Source: Schleiferiaceae bacterium (GTDB lineage Bacteria; Bacteroidota; Bacteroidia; Flavobacteriales; Schleiferiaceae). From it: 10,295 nt of DNA. The DNA lies in contig JAOARK010000459.1 of assembly GCA_025210575.1 (NCBI GenBank), positions 1 through 10,295 of the forward strand, given 5' to 3'. Shown piece by piece: positions 1 to 6,339 of the stretch (positions within the stretch are counted from its first letter, which is position 1; each line of letters begins with the position of its first letter). The position numbers and the translations under genes were made by a program. The notes below the pieces were generated by a model. That model was not told the DNA's origin. It ran no database searches and worked only from the letters and a program-made list of their open reading frames with translations.

Positions 1-369
1 CATTGCACCTGGACTAGCAATGGAGGGAATAGCCAAAGGAAAAATGGCCGTAGCTGTTGTATCCTTAATTGATTTTATCTCTGACTCAGGTTTACTATCT
101 CCAAATATCATGGTGATTGCAAAGAGAAATAAAACGATACCTCCAGCAATTTGAAATGCCGGTATAGGAATATCAATAGCATCTAATATGAGTTCACCTA
201 CAGCAATAAAAAATAACAACACTAAGGTTGAAACCAAAACCGCTTTTAAAGCGGTATCCCTTTTTTCCTTATCAGAAAAACCATTTGTTACAGCAATAAA
301 AACAGGCACAGAGCCAATTGGATCTATAACGGCAAAAAAGAAAATAAAGGATGCAATCAGGTCTTCCAT
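1..369 (-). CDS. MarC-family (UPF0056) integral membrane protein, N-terminal part
   Basis: The minus strand is open from an ATG at 369 to the window edge, giving the first 123 residues of a family that is usually about 200 to 220 residues long. MarC proteins are multi-pass inner-membrane proteins of unknown transport role; the old link to multiple antibiotic resistance is not supported. Seen in the sequence: an opening hydrophobic helix containing FFFAVIDPIGSVPVF (residues 9 to 23), a second helix around 45 to 62, a third with the family stretch AFQIAGGIVLFLF near 72 to 84, and a segment ending in PLAIPSIASPGAM at the edge. The DPIGS and AIPxIAxPGAM signatures are diagnostic; the Ser before PGAM is usually Gly. 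The ATG is the only ATG in frame before an upstream in-frame stop, and no Shine-Dalgarno precedes it. It diverges from pabB. The family call is secure, the substrate unknown. Confidence 0.9.
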   Translation of the reverse strand, partial: MEDLIASFIFFFAVIDPIGSVPVFIAVTNGFSDKEKRDTALKAVLVSTLVLLFFIAVGELILDAIDIPIPAFQIAGGIVLFLFAITMIFGDSKPESEIKSIKDTTATAIFPLAIPSIASPGAM

Positions 370-451
370 AGCAATATCCGGTGTTGGAAAGATATCATTT
401 GTTTTGATTCGGTCTTATTGAATGTTATGGATGAAATTCTAAAATATTGCA

Positions 452-482
452 TTTCATTAATTCGCTGTTCTCACTAAGTTTG
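452..482 (+). promoter_or_regulatory. Probable Bacteroidota-type promoter of pabB (TAnnTTTG)
   Basis: TAAGTTTG at 475-482 matches the -7 consensus TAnnTTTG exactly. The best -33 candidate is TTTC at 452-455, one mismatch from TTTG, with a 19-base gap. The expected transcription start falls at or within a few bases of the GTG start codon at 488, so the pabB message may have almost no leader. Assigned by consensus match only. Confidence 0.5.
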
Positions 483-487
483 CCGAA

Positions 488-1810
488 GTGAAGATCTCCC
501 ACCATAAGACAAATCGTCAAAAAAAACATCTCCTCATTGAAGACTCTAAAGAAGTCTTTGATCAAATTTTAGTTTGGTCTCAACAATTCTCATTGGTTTC
601 TGCTATGAACAGCAATTACCATATGGTACAATACGGGCAGTTTGAATGGCTTATAGCTGTCGGGAATGAAGCCCAGGAATTTGGAGATTCTCCATTTGAT
701 GAACTTTATGAGCATTGGAACGAAGAAAAGGATTGGCTTTTTGGGCATTTAGCTTATGATCTCAAAAATGTGGTTGAAGATCTTTCGAGTCAAAATCCAG
801 ATCATCAAGAAAATCCTGACATCCACTTTTTTATTCCTGAAACTGTTTTTGCTTTTGATGGAAAGCAGTTGGTGATAGAAAGTAGAACGGAGAAACCACA
901 GGAGGTTTGGAAGAAAATTGAAAGTTGGAAGACAGAAGACGGAAGATGGGAAGCAGACTCAAGACCTAGCCCTAAAGACTTCAAACTAACACCAACTTTA
1001 TCGAAGTCTGGTTACCTTGAAAAAATCAAGTCGCTGCAAGATCACATTCAACTCGGTGATATTTATGAAGTAAACTTTTGTCAAGAATTCATAGCCGAAG
1101 ACATTGAAGTTGACCCTCTTGAACTTTTCCATTCAGTAAATAAAAAGACCAGAGCCCCATTCTCAGTCTTTCAAAAAAATAGTGAACACTATTTATGCTC
1201 AGGTTCACCCGAAAGATATTTACAGAAAAAGGGTAACAAAGTAGTCAGCCAACCTATTAAAGGAACTGCCAGGCGTTCTCAAAATCAGGTGGAAGACCTA
1301 GAAGTAAAAAATGCCTTGGAAAGCTCCATAAAGGAAAGAGCCGAAAATGTGATGATCGTTGATCTGGTGCGCAATGACCTTTCCATTACCGCTGCAGACA
1401 ATTCGGTACAAGTTGAAGAGCTTTTTGGGGTTTATACTTTTCCAACGGTTCATCAACTCATTTCCACTGTAAGTGCTGAGATCCGAGAGGACTCGAATTG
1501 GGGTGAGGTATTGAAACATAGTTTCCCAATGGGCAGTATGACAGGGGCTCCTAAAGTGAGCGCAATGCAACTCATTGAAAAATACGAGACGTTTAAACGT
1601 GGCGTCTTTTCAGGTGCTGTGGGTTACATCACCCCTGAGGGTGACTTTGACTTTAATGTTGTGATTCGCTCCATTCTTTACAATGCAAAAACGCAATATT
1701 TATCTGCACCTGTTGGCGGAGCCATTACCATTCTGAGTGATCCTGAGGAGGAATATGAGGAATGCCTATTGAAAGTAAAAGCTATGCAGGAAGCATTGAA
1801 AAATCTTTAA
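488..1810 (+). CDS. pabB: Aminodeoxychorismate synthase component I (PabB)
   Basis: Cytosolic chorismate-utilising enzyme that, with an amidotransferase (PabA, not in this window), makes 4-amino-4-deoxychorismate, the precursor of p-aminobenzoate and folate. The 440 residues match the usual length. The C-terminal chorismate-binding domain (about 170 to 437) shows PIKGT at 256-260, ERAENVMIVDLVRND at 283-297, FPMGSMTGAPK at 346-356, GAVGYITPEGDFDFN at 376-390 and GGAITILSDPEEEYEE at 410-425. Lys258 in PIKGT is the residue that separates PabB from anthranilate synthase TrpE, which has Ala there (PIAGT). The N-terminal 160 residues are the more variable first domain. The start is a GTG: an in-frame stop lies at 458-460, no ATG lies between, and the next in-frame ATG (codon 40) would cut the N-terminal domain. 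Five bases separate it from the downstream reductase gene. Confidence 0.92.
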   Translation: MKISHHKTNRQKKHLLIEDSKEVFDQILVWSQQFSLVSAMNSNYHMVQYGQFEWLIAVGNEAQEFGDSPFDELYEHWNEEKDWLFGHLAYDLKNVVEDLSSQNPDHQENPDIHFFIPETVFAFDGKQLVIESRTEKPQEVWKKIESWKTEDGRWEADSRPSPKDFKLTPTLSKSGYLEKIKSLQDHIQLGDIYEVNFCQEFIAEDIEVDPLELFHSVNKKTRAPFSVFQKNSEHYLCSGSPERYLQKKGNKVVSQPIKGTARRSQNQVEDLEVKNALESSIKERAENVMIVDLVRNDLSITAADNSVQVEELFGVYTFPTVHQLISTVSAEIREDSNWGEVLKHSFPMGSMTGAPKVSAMQLIEKYETFKRGVFSGAVGYITPEGDFDFNVVIRSILYNAKTQYLSAPVGGAITILSDPEEEYEECLLKVKAMQEALKNL

Positions 1811-1815
1811 CAACT

Positions 1816-2826
1816 GTGTTTTCAACTAAAACTGTATTGGTAACTGGTGGAAGTGGTTTTTTGGGAAATGCCCTCGCCAAAAAGCTTTTGAGTCTTGGCT
1901 CAAAAGTAAAGACGTTTTCACGGAGTAATGTGGAGACCTTAGGTGCCAATCACACGCATTTTTGTGGAAACATTGTCAACTCCGTAGAAACACAACAAGC
2001 AGTAGAAGGAGTTGATTTGGTATTTCACGCGGCTGCAATGACACATTATTGGGGAGCCTACGAAGACTTTTACAACGTAAATGTTATAGGCACGCAAAAC
2101 ATTTTACAGGCGTGCAAACACTTTAATGTTCCAGACCTAGTTTATACAAGTACACCGAGTGTGGCCTATACTGCAAAAGAAAACATCAGGAACCAAAAAG
2201 AGCAATTAGCCTACCTTTCCAATTACCTTTCGCATTACCCTAGCACAAAGGCTATTGCAGAACAGGAAGTCTTGAATGCAGAACAATTAAATACTATTGC
2301 CCTAAGACCACACCTTATTTGGGGGAAAGGAGATCCACACATATTGCCAAGATTAATAGACACTGCCAAACAAGGCAAACTTTTTAGAATGGGCAATACG
2401 AACCCTACGGTTGACATGACACATGTTGACAATGCAGTAGAAGCGCATATCGCGGCAGCCAAAGCTCTTTTTAATAAAAACAAGAAAGCCATCGGTCAAG
2501 CATACTTTATCAGTGATGACAATCCAGTTCAGATTTGGACGTGGTTAAACCATCTTCTGAATGAACTGGAAATGAAATCAATAGAAAGCCATATACCCTT
2601 GAATGTGGCTAATGGTTTGGGTCATTTTTTAGAAATACTTTACAAAACATTTCCTTTTAAAGGAGAGCCAAGACTTACACGCTTTTTAGTTAACCAACTG
2701 GCACACGATCATTTCTTTGATATAAGCAAAGCGAAGAATCTTTTAAGCTATAAGCCTGTGGTTAATTACGAACAAACTCTGGAAGAGTACATTCATCATT
2801 TAAAGGGACACTATTCTAATAGCTAG
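1816..2826 (+). CDS. OleD-like NAD(P)-dependent 3-beta-HSD/epimerase-family reductase
   Basis: Extended short-chain dehydrogenase, probably a ketoreductase acting on a beta-keto acid or related lipid. From the GTG at 1816 it has 336 residues, with the nucleotide-binding TGGSGFLG at 10-17, STPSV near 112-116 holding the likely catalytic Ser, and the catalytic YxxxK (YPSTK) at 141-145. LRPHLIWGKGDPHILPRL followed by a VDMTHVDNAVEAH stretch strongly recalls OleD, the 2-alkyl-3-ketoacid reductase of olefin biosynthesis. An ATG at 1762 extends the frame by 18 residues, but it overlaps the conserved end of pabB by 49 bases and its purine-rich upstream only encodes Glu residues of PabB. The GTG leaves the usual short lead before the glycine motif, so I prefer it. 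It follows pabB, probably in one transcript, and its 3' end overlaps that of the convergent ANL gene by 11 bases. An unrelated 3-beta-HSD-like role remains possible. Confidence 0.82.
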   Translation: MFSTKTVLVTGGSGFLGNALAKKLLSLGSKVKTFSRSNVETLGANHTHFCGNIVNSVETQQAVEGVDLVFHAAAMTHYWGAYEDFYNVNVIGTQNILQACKHFNVPDLVYTSTPSVAYTAKENIRNQKEQLAYLSNYLSHYPSTKAIAEQEVLNAEQLNTIALRPHLIWGKGDPHILPRLIDTAKQGKLFRMGNTNPTVDMTHVDNAVEAHIAAAKALFNKNKKAIGQAYFISDDNPVQIWTWLNHLLNELEMKSIESHIPLNVANGLGHFLEILYKTFPFKGEPRLTRFLVNQLAHDHFFDISKAKNLLSYKPVVNYEQTLEEYIHHLKGHYSNS

Positions 2827-4315
2827 CTGCCTTTAATTTCTGATAGTCTATTTTGTTTTGACGACCAAATCTTGGAATTGCACCGAATACAACCTTGTCT
2901 GGCAAGGCATCTGAATCAATAGCATGCATTCCAGAAGTTAACATACTCATAAGTTTGATATCTGTTAAATCCCCCTCTTGATCAACTAGAAGAATAACTT
3001 CTTCATCGTGTTTTTCGTTATTATACATACCCAGCATACAAGCATCTTTTACCCCAGGAATAGCACAAATAGTTGGCTCATATAAACCAGGATAAATATT
3101 CTTATGCTTTCTGATGATCATGTTTTTCTTTCTTCCTTTCATAAGGAGATAACCTTCTTCGTTCAGTTCAACAAGATCTCCGGTAGCATGAAAATGACTT
3201 CTTGATTTTTGATGAAAATATCGCTTATAGAGCCAGTCTGTTTGAATGAATAACTCACCGTCTTTGGCAATTTTATATTCTAGCTGACCATGAGGTTTGC
3301 CTAACACATCCTCTTTTCTATTGAGCTTTAGTTTTAAATCTGCATCAATGGTGGCGATCAACACGTTTTCAGTCATTCCATAAAAACAAGTCGCCTTGTT
3401 GAAGTAGAACTTTCTCAATTCTTTTAGAAAGGGGTTGAGTATGGGAGCTGAACCCAAAATAATATGTTGGAGAGATTCAGGAAAAGTAGATCCATTTTGC
3501 TGGCACCAGTCCATTAATTCAAGGACTTCTGAAGGGGGCGCAAATATGGTGTCGATCTGATGCTTCTCAATAAATTTCAGTTTAGCACTCGCAGAAAGTT
3601 TCTCATCCCAAAATAAAACCTGATAATCTACAAACATCCCAATTAGGGCAAAATGTGGTAAATGTGAAACCATTCTTTTACCCGGGGCGTTTTTCAATAA
3701 ATCGCCAATAACCAATAAACTGCTATGAATAGAATGAATGGATTGAACTACGCCTTTCGGTTCTGCAAGTGAACCAGAGGTATAAACAATAACAATTTCA
3801 TCGTCTGCATCGCCATCAGCGAGGTTACCTGTAAAACTGTGGTTGTAAGGTAGGTTTACGCCTTTTACCCATGGCATTTTGTAACCCGTCTTAAATACCT
3901 TGTAGGCATTGCTTTTGGGAATAAACAAACCACCGGGTGCAAGCTTCTGATACAACCATGTAAAAAGCGATGAGTTTTGAATGAGCAACAGTCGGCTATC
4001 AATAAACGCCCATTGTGGTTTGAGCTGCTCAATTTTAGATGCGTACAATTGACTTCCCATGTGCGGGTCTACAAGAGCAACCTTGGCTCTAACATGAATT
4101 AGCGCGACAAAGGTTTCTAAAAACTCGATGCCCGGAGCCACGGCAAACAAGACTACGTCTCCGCGCTTCATACCCGCATTAACGAATCCTTGAGCAAGAT
4201 TGAGACTTCTTTCTACCAGCGACCCAGCAAGCAACCTTGACCCTTTTGAAACACATATTTCGTGGTCAGGTTTAAGTTCTTGTAAATAGCTTAATATCGG
4301 AGAGTGAAATACCAT
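2816..4315 (-). CDS. Adenylate-forming (ANL superfamily) enzyme in the OleC position
   Basis: Uses ATP to adenylate a carboxylate, then either forms a thioester (acyl-CoA or acyl-ACP ligase) or, in OleC-type members, closes a beta-hydroxy acid into a beta-lactone. Visible in the 499 residues: phosphate-binding motif TSGSLAEPKG at 179-188, LPHFALIG at 219-226 (like OleC), YGMTE at 312-316, TGD at 378-380, GRKKNMI at 394-400, and the C-terminal-domain lysine Lys488 in RQNKIDY. The phosphate loop is unusual: the family normally has TSGSTGxPKG, and here Leu-Ala replaces Thr-Gly. The region around NIYPGLYE looks more like ordinary acyl ligases than OleC. It is the last gene of the oxygenase/ketosynthase operon and its ATG overlaps the ketosynthase stop (TAATG), implying coupled translation. 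Superfamily membership is certain; OleC identity rests mostly on context. Confidence 0.85.
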   Translation of the reverse strand: MVFHSPILSYLQELKPDHEICVSKGSRLLAGSLVERSLNLAQGFVNAGMKRGDVVLFAVAPGIEFLETFVALIHVRAKVALVDPHMGSQLYASKIEQLKPQWAFIDSRLLLIQNSSLFTWLYQKLAPGGLFIPKSNAYKVFKTGYKMPWVKGVNLPYNHSFTGNLADGDADDEIVIVYTSGSLAEPKGVVQSIHSIHSSLLVIGDLLKNAPGKRMVSHLPHFALIGMFVDYQVLFWDEKLSASAKLKFIEKHQIDTIFAPPSEVLELMDWCQQNGSTFPESLQHIILGSAPILNPFLKELRKFYFNKATCFYGMTENVLIATIDADLKLKLNRKEDVLGKPHGQLEYKIAKDGELFIQTDWLYKRYFHQKSRSHFHATGDLVELNEEGYLLMKGRKKNMIIRKHKNIYPGLYEPTICAIPGVKDACMLGMYNNEKHDEEVILLVDQEGDLTDIKLMSMLTSGMHAIDSDALPDKVVFGAIPRFGRQNKIDYQKLKAASY

Positions 4316-5304
4316 TAAGCACGGACAAGTTGAACAGACACATTTATGCCTGCTGCCAAGCCTAAAAGCATAATTAAATCTCCTTTTTTAGCCTTGCCTT
4401 GCGCCAAAGCCTGTTCTAAGGCAATGGGCATAGACGTGGAAGCTGTATTTCCAAATTTTTGAAATGTTTGCATTATCCTGTCGAGCCCAATATTTAGATG
4501 CTGATGTATTGTTGAAGCCGTTCTCTTTGAAACCTGATGAGAACAAATTAGATCTACATCTTCTAGAGCGTAACCAGATTCTGCCATACAGCTGTGAATA
4601 AAGTCTGGTGCAACTTTATCCATTACGGTTTTTAACTTATATGTATCTCCGCTAAACACAAGCTTTGACGCGTCTTGAGGGTACATTGAACCTCCTCCTA
4701 GCACGTTGCAGAGATTCCAATATTTTCCAAAAGTTTTCGATTTTGAATACAAGATTCCTTTCTCTTCTTCTGTGCCTTCAATCTCTATAGCAACTCCTGC
4801 ATCGCCAAACGATAAAGCCGCAAAATGCTGGACTATATTTTCCTTATTCAGCCCTTTTATCTTAATGCTGTCACTGGGCTTTTCGCCAGATACAATTAAC
4901 ACCTTCCTGGCAGTTCCAGCTATAATCATTGAGTTGGCAATATCTATTGCGGTTGCAACACTATTGCAGGCATTTTTCACATCGAAAGTAGGACAACTTA
5001 ATCCAAGCTTGTGTTGTACAATGTTAGATGTAGCAGGCTCAATTAAATCGGCACAAGCCGAAGCAAAAATTAATAGATCGTACGATTCTGGAGAACCATT
5101 TACAATTTTCTTAGCAGCTTTCACAGCTAAATCAGACACCTGTTCTTCCTTACTTGCATAATGTCTTTCACACTCGCCAATTAAGGTGTCCATCATATTT
5201 TCTCTTAAAGGGTAACCTTCACTTACAACCTTCTGAGTTACGTCTGCATTACTCAAAGTTGTTTCGGGAAAGTAAGATGCAATTTGTTTTATATAGGCGT
5301 TCAT
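4315..5304 (-). CDS. OleA-like beta-ketoacyl synthase III family condensing enzyme
   Basis: Thiolase-fold enzyme of 329 residues. OleA homologs join two fatty acyl-CoAs head to head by non-decarboxylative Claisen condensation, giving 2-alkyl-3-keto acids. The sequence shows the full triad: Cys113 in FDVKNAC, His256 in SHQVS and Asn286 in FGNTASTSMPI. The Cys-His (143) and His-Asn (30) distances nearly equal those of Xanthomonas OleA (Cys143, His285, Asn315, recalled from the literature). Glu89 in the IEPATSNIV stretch sits where OleA has its catalytic-base Glu117 in LEPSTASIV; housekeeping FabH lacks this Glu. A glycine-rich GLAAGINVSV closes the protein, as usual in the superfamily. Its ATG overlaps the stop of the upstream oxygenase (ATGA) and its TAA overlaps the next ATG. 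OleA-like is well supported; the substrates, and whether condensation is non-decarboxylative, are inferred. Confidence 0.85.
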   Translation of the reverse strand: MNAYIKQIASYFPETTLSNADVTQKVVSEGYPLRENMMDTLIGECERHYASKEEQVSDLAVKAAKKIVNGSPESYDLLIFASACADLIEPATSNIVQHKLGLSCPTFDVKNACNSVATAIDIANSMIIAGTARKVLIVSGEKPSDSIKIKGLNKENIVQHFAALSFGDAGVAIEIEGTEEEKGILYSKSKTFGKYWNLCNVLGGGSMYPQDASKLVFSGDTYKLKTVMDKVAPDFIHSCMAESGYALEDVDLICSHQVSKRTASTIHQHLNIGLDRIMQTFQKFGNTASTSMPIALEQALAQGKAKKGDLIMLLGLAAGINVSVQLVRA

Positions 5305-6197
5305 GGTTTAACGTTTAGGAGGATTTTCCAAATAGGCTTAGTAACAAAATTGAAACCATCTATTTCTCGAACAAAACTTACCACATCATCTATGCAAAGT
5401 TTCGTGAACTTACTGTGGAGGTTCTTTCTCGCAGCTCTGGTAAACTTCTTAGGGTTCTTTACTCCAATTTCTTCAAATATCTCTCTTCTTACATACAATG
5501 ATTTGAGCAACAAAACATTGCTTAAGGCTACTAAGCTATAGGTTGTTCTTCTAAAGAATGAGGCGTTGTCTATAAAGTGGTTTAACCAATTCTTGGTGTA
5601 ATATATATGGCGTCCCTCTTCTATATGGTGCAATTGTGATGACTTTCTAACAGGTCTAAAAACATTCTCTGTTTTACGGATAATCTTTCCATAGGTATCT
5701 GCAATAATCTCAACAATAAGAATTGACAAAAACCGATGAGACTGCGGACAGTTTTTCATGTACCAACGCATAAAAAAATGTTGTGCAGGCAATGAGAAAG
5801 TTTTACCTCTCACCTTTTCTATCAACTTTACAAACATTTCTTGATGGCGACATTCTTCAATGTTCATTTTCAATAAATACTTGTACTCTAAAGATGTTGG
5901 TTCCAGATGAACCATTCTATTTGAAAACGTGAGACAGCCAATACCTTCAGCCCAAGCGTAAGAGTAAACTACTTGAGAAAGTTCGTGCCTTCCTAATTCT
6001 CTTTTTTGATGGTATGATAACTCTTCGTATAAAGGATGACCTTGCAATGAAACAAGTGTTTCTGGCATTAGCCATTCGCCATCTTCTTCATCCTGCCAAG
6101 GCACATATTTATCTGGAATGAGTGCTTTAGTCTCGCTAAGTTTAATTAACCTTTCAACTTTAGCTTCATCACTGGGTTTTATTAATGTGGCTTCCAT
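5301..6197 (-). CDS. AurF-type non-heme diiron oxygenase
   Basis: Predicted soluble O2-activating diiron enzyme, 298 residues, first gene of the three-gene operon. Characterised relatives AurF and CmlI oxidise arylamines to nitro groups, but many family members have no known substrate. All seven expected metal ligands are visible: Glu84 (AWAEG), Glu115 and His118 (ECRH), Glu163 (IVEIIADTYG), then His190, Glu194 and His197 (an HxxxExxH in HHIEEGRH). The extra histidine in HxxxExxH separates this family from acyl-ACP desaturases, and the Glu163-His190 distance of 27 equals that of AurF (Glu196-His223). No signal peptide or membrane helix is evident. The start ATG has no Shine-Dalgarno and lies 19 bases after a TAnnTTTG box. 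The stop overlaps the ketosynthase start by four bases, so its product probably acts on the same substrate or product. Fold and metal site are well supported; the reaction is open. Confidence 0.85.
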   Translation of the reverse strand: MEATLIKPSDEAKVERLIKLSETKALIPDKYVPWQDEEDGEWLMPETLVSLQGHPLYEELSYHQKRELGRHELSQVVYSYAWAEGIGCLTFSNRMVHLEPTSLEYKYLLKMNIEECRHQEMFVKLIEKVRGKTFSLPAQHFFMRWYMKNCPQSHRFLSILIVEIIADTYGKIIRKTENVFRPVRKSSQLHHIEEGRHIYYTKNWLNHFIDNASFFRRTTYSLVALSNVLLLKSLYVRREIFEEIGVKNPKKFTRAARKNLHSKFTKLCIDDVVSFVREIDGFNFVTKPIWKILLNVKP

Positions 6198-6216
6198 AAG
6201 TTTATCAATTGTTCAA

Positions 6217-6224
6217 CAAACTTA
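6217..6224 (-). promoter_or_regulatory. Promoter -7 box of the diiron oxygenase operon
   Basis: On the minus strand this reads TAAGTTTG, an exact TAnnTTTG match, ending 19 bases before the oxygenase ATG. No good TTTG lies at the right distance for the -33 element. It would drive the oxygenase, ketosynthase and ANL genes. Consensus match only. Confidence 0.5.
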
Positions 6225-6312
6225 ACAACTGCTACCAATATTAATAATTGAAAAATGAAAAACGTAAACTTGATTTTTGCAAGAATTGCTAATCTTACAA
6301 GAAGTGAGCAAT

Positions 6313-6320
6313 TACCTTTG
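6313..6320 (+). promoter_or_regulatory. Promoter -7 box of the fatty acid desaturase
   Basis: TACCTTTG matches TAnnTTTG exactly and ends 19 bases before the desaturase ATG at 6340, the same distance as the opposing box of the divergent operon. The -33 element is weak (ATTG at 6285-6288 with a 24-base gap). Consensus match only. Confidence 0.5.
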
Positions 6321-6339
6321 ACAAGATCTTCAAATAATA

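Noticed and set aside
188..421. 77-codon plus-strand open frame at the left end
   Set aside because: Antisense to the MarC-family gene, whose reading frame matches family signatures along its whole visible length.
488..1810. Anthranilate synthase component I (trpE)
   Set aside because: The PIKGT motif with Lys at the diagnostic position and the absence of neighbouring tryptophan genes point to PabB.
4688..4700. Strong Shine-Dalgarno-like purine run on the minus strand within the ketosynthase gene
   Set aside because: It encodes the Gly-Gly-Gly run at residues 203-205 and no start codon in a plausible frame follows.
4706..5161. 151-codon plus-strand open frame opposite the ketosynthase gene
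   Set aside because: It lies wholly inside the antisense of a well-supported gene with an intact catalytic triad, has no recognisable domain and no promoter; it is a shadow of the real frame.
5301..6197. Soluble acyl-ACP desaturase or ferritin-like protein
   Set aside because: Those families use two ExxH motifs; the HxxxExxH here supplies an additional histidine ligand typical of the AurF family.
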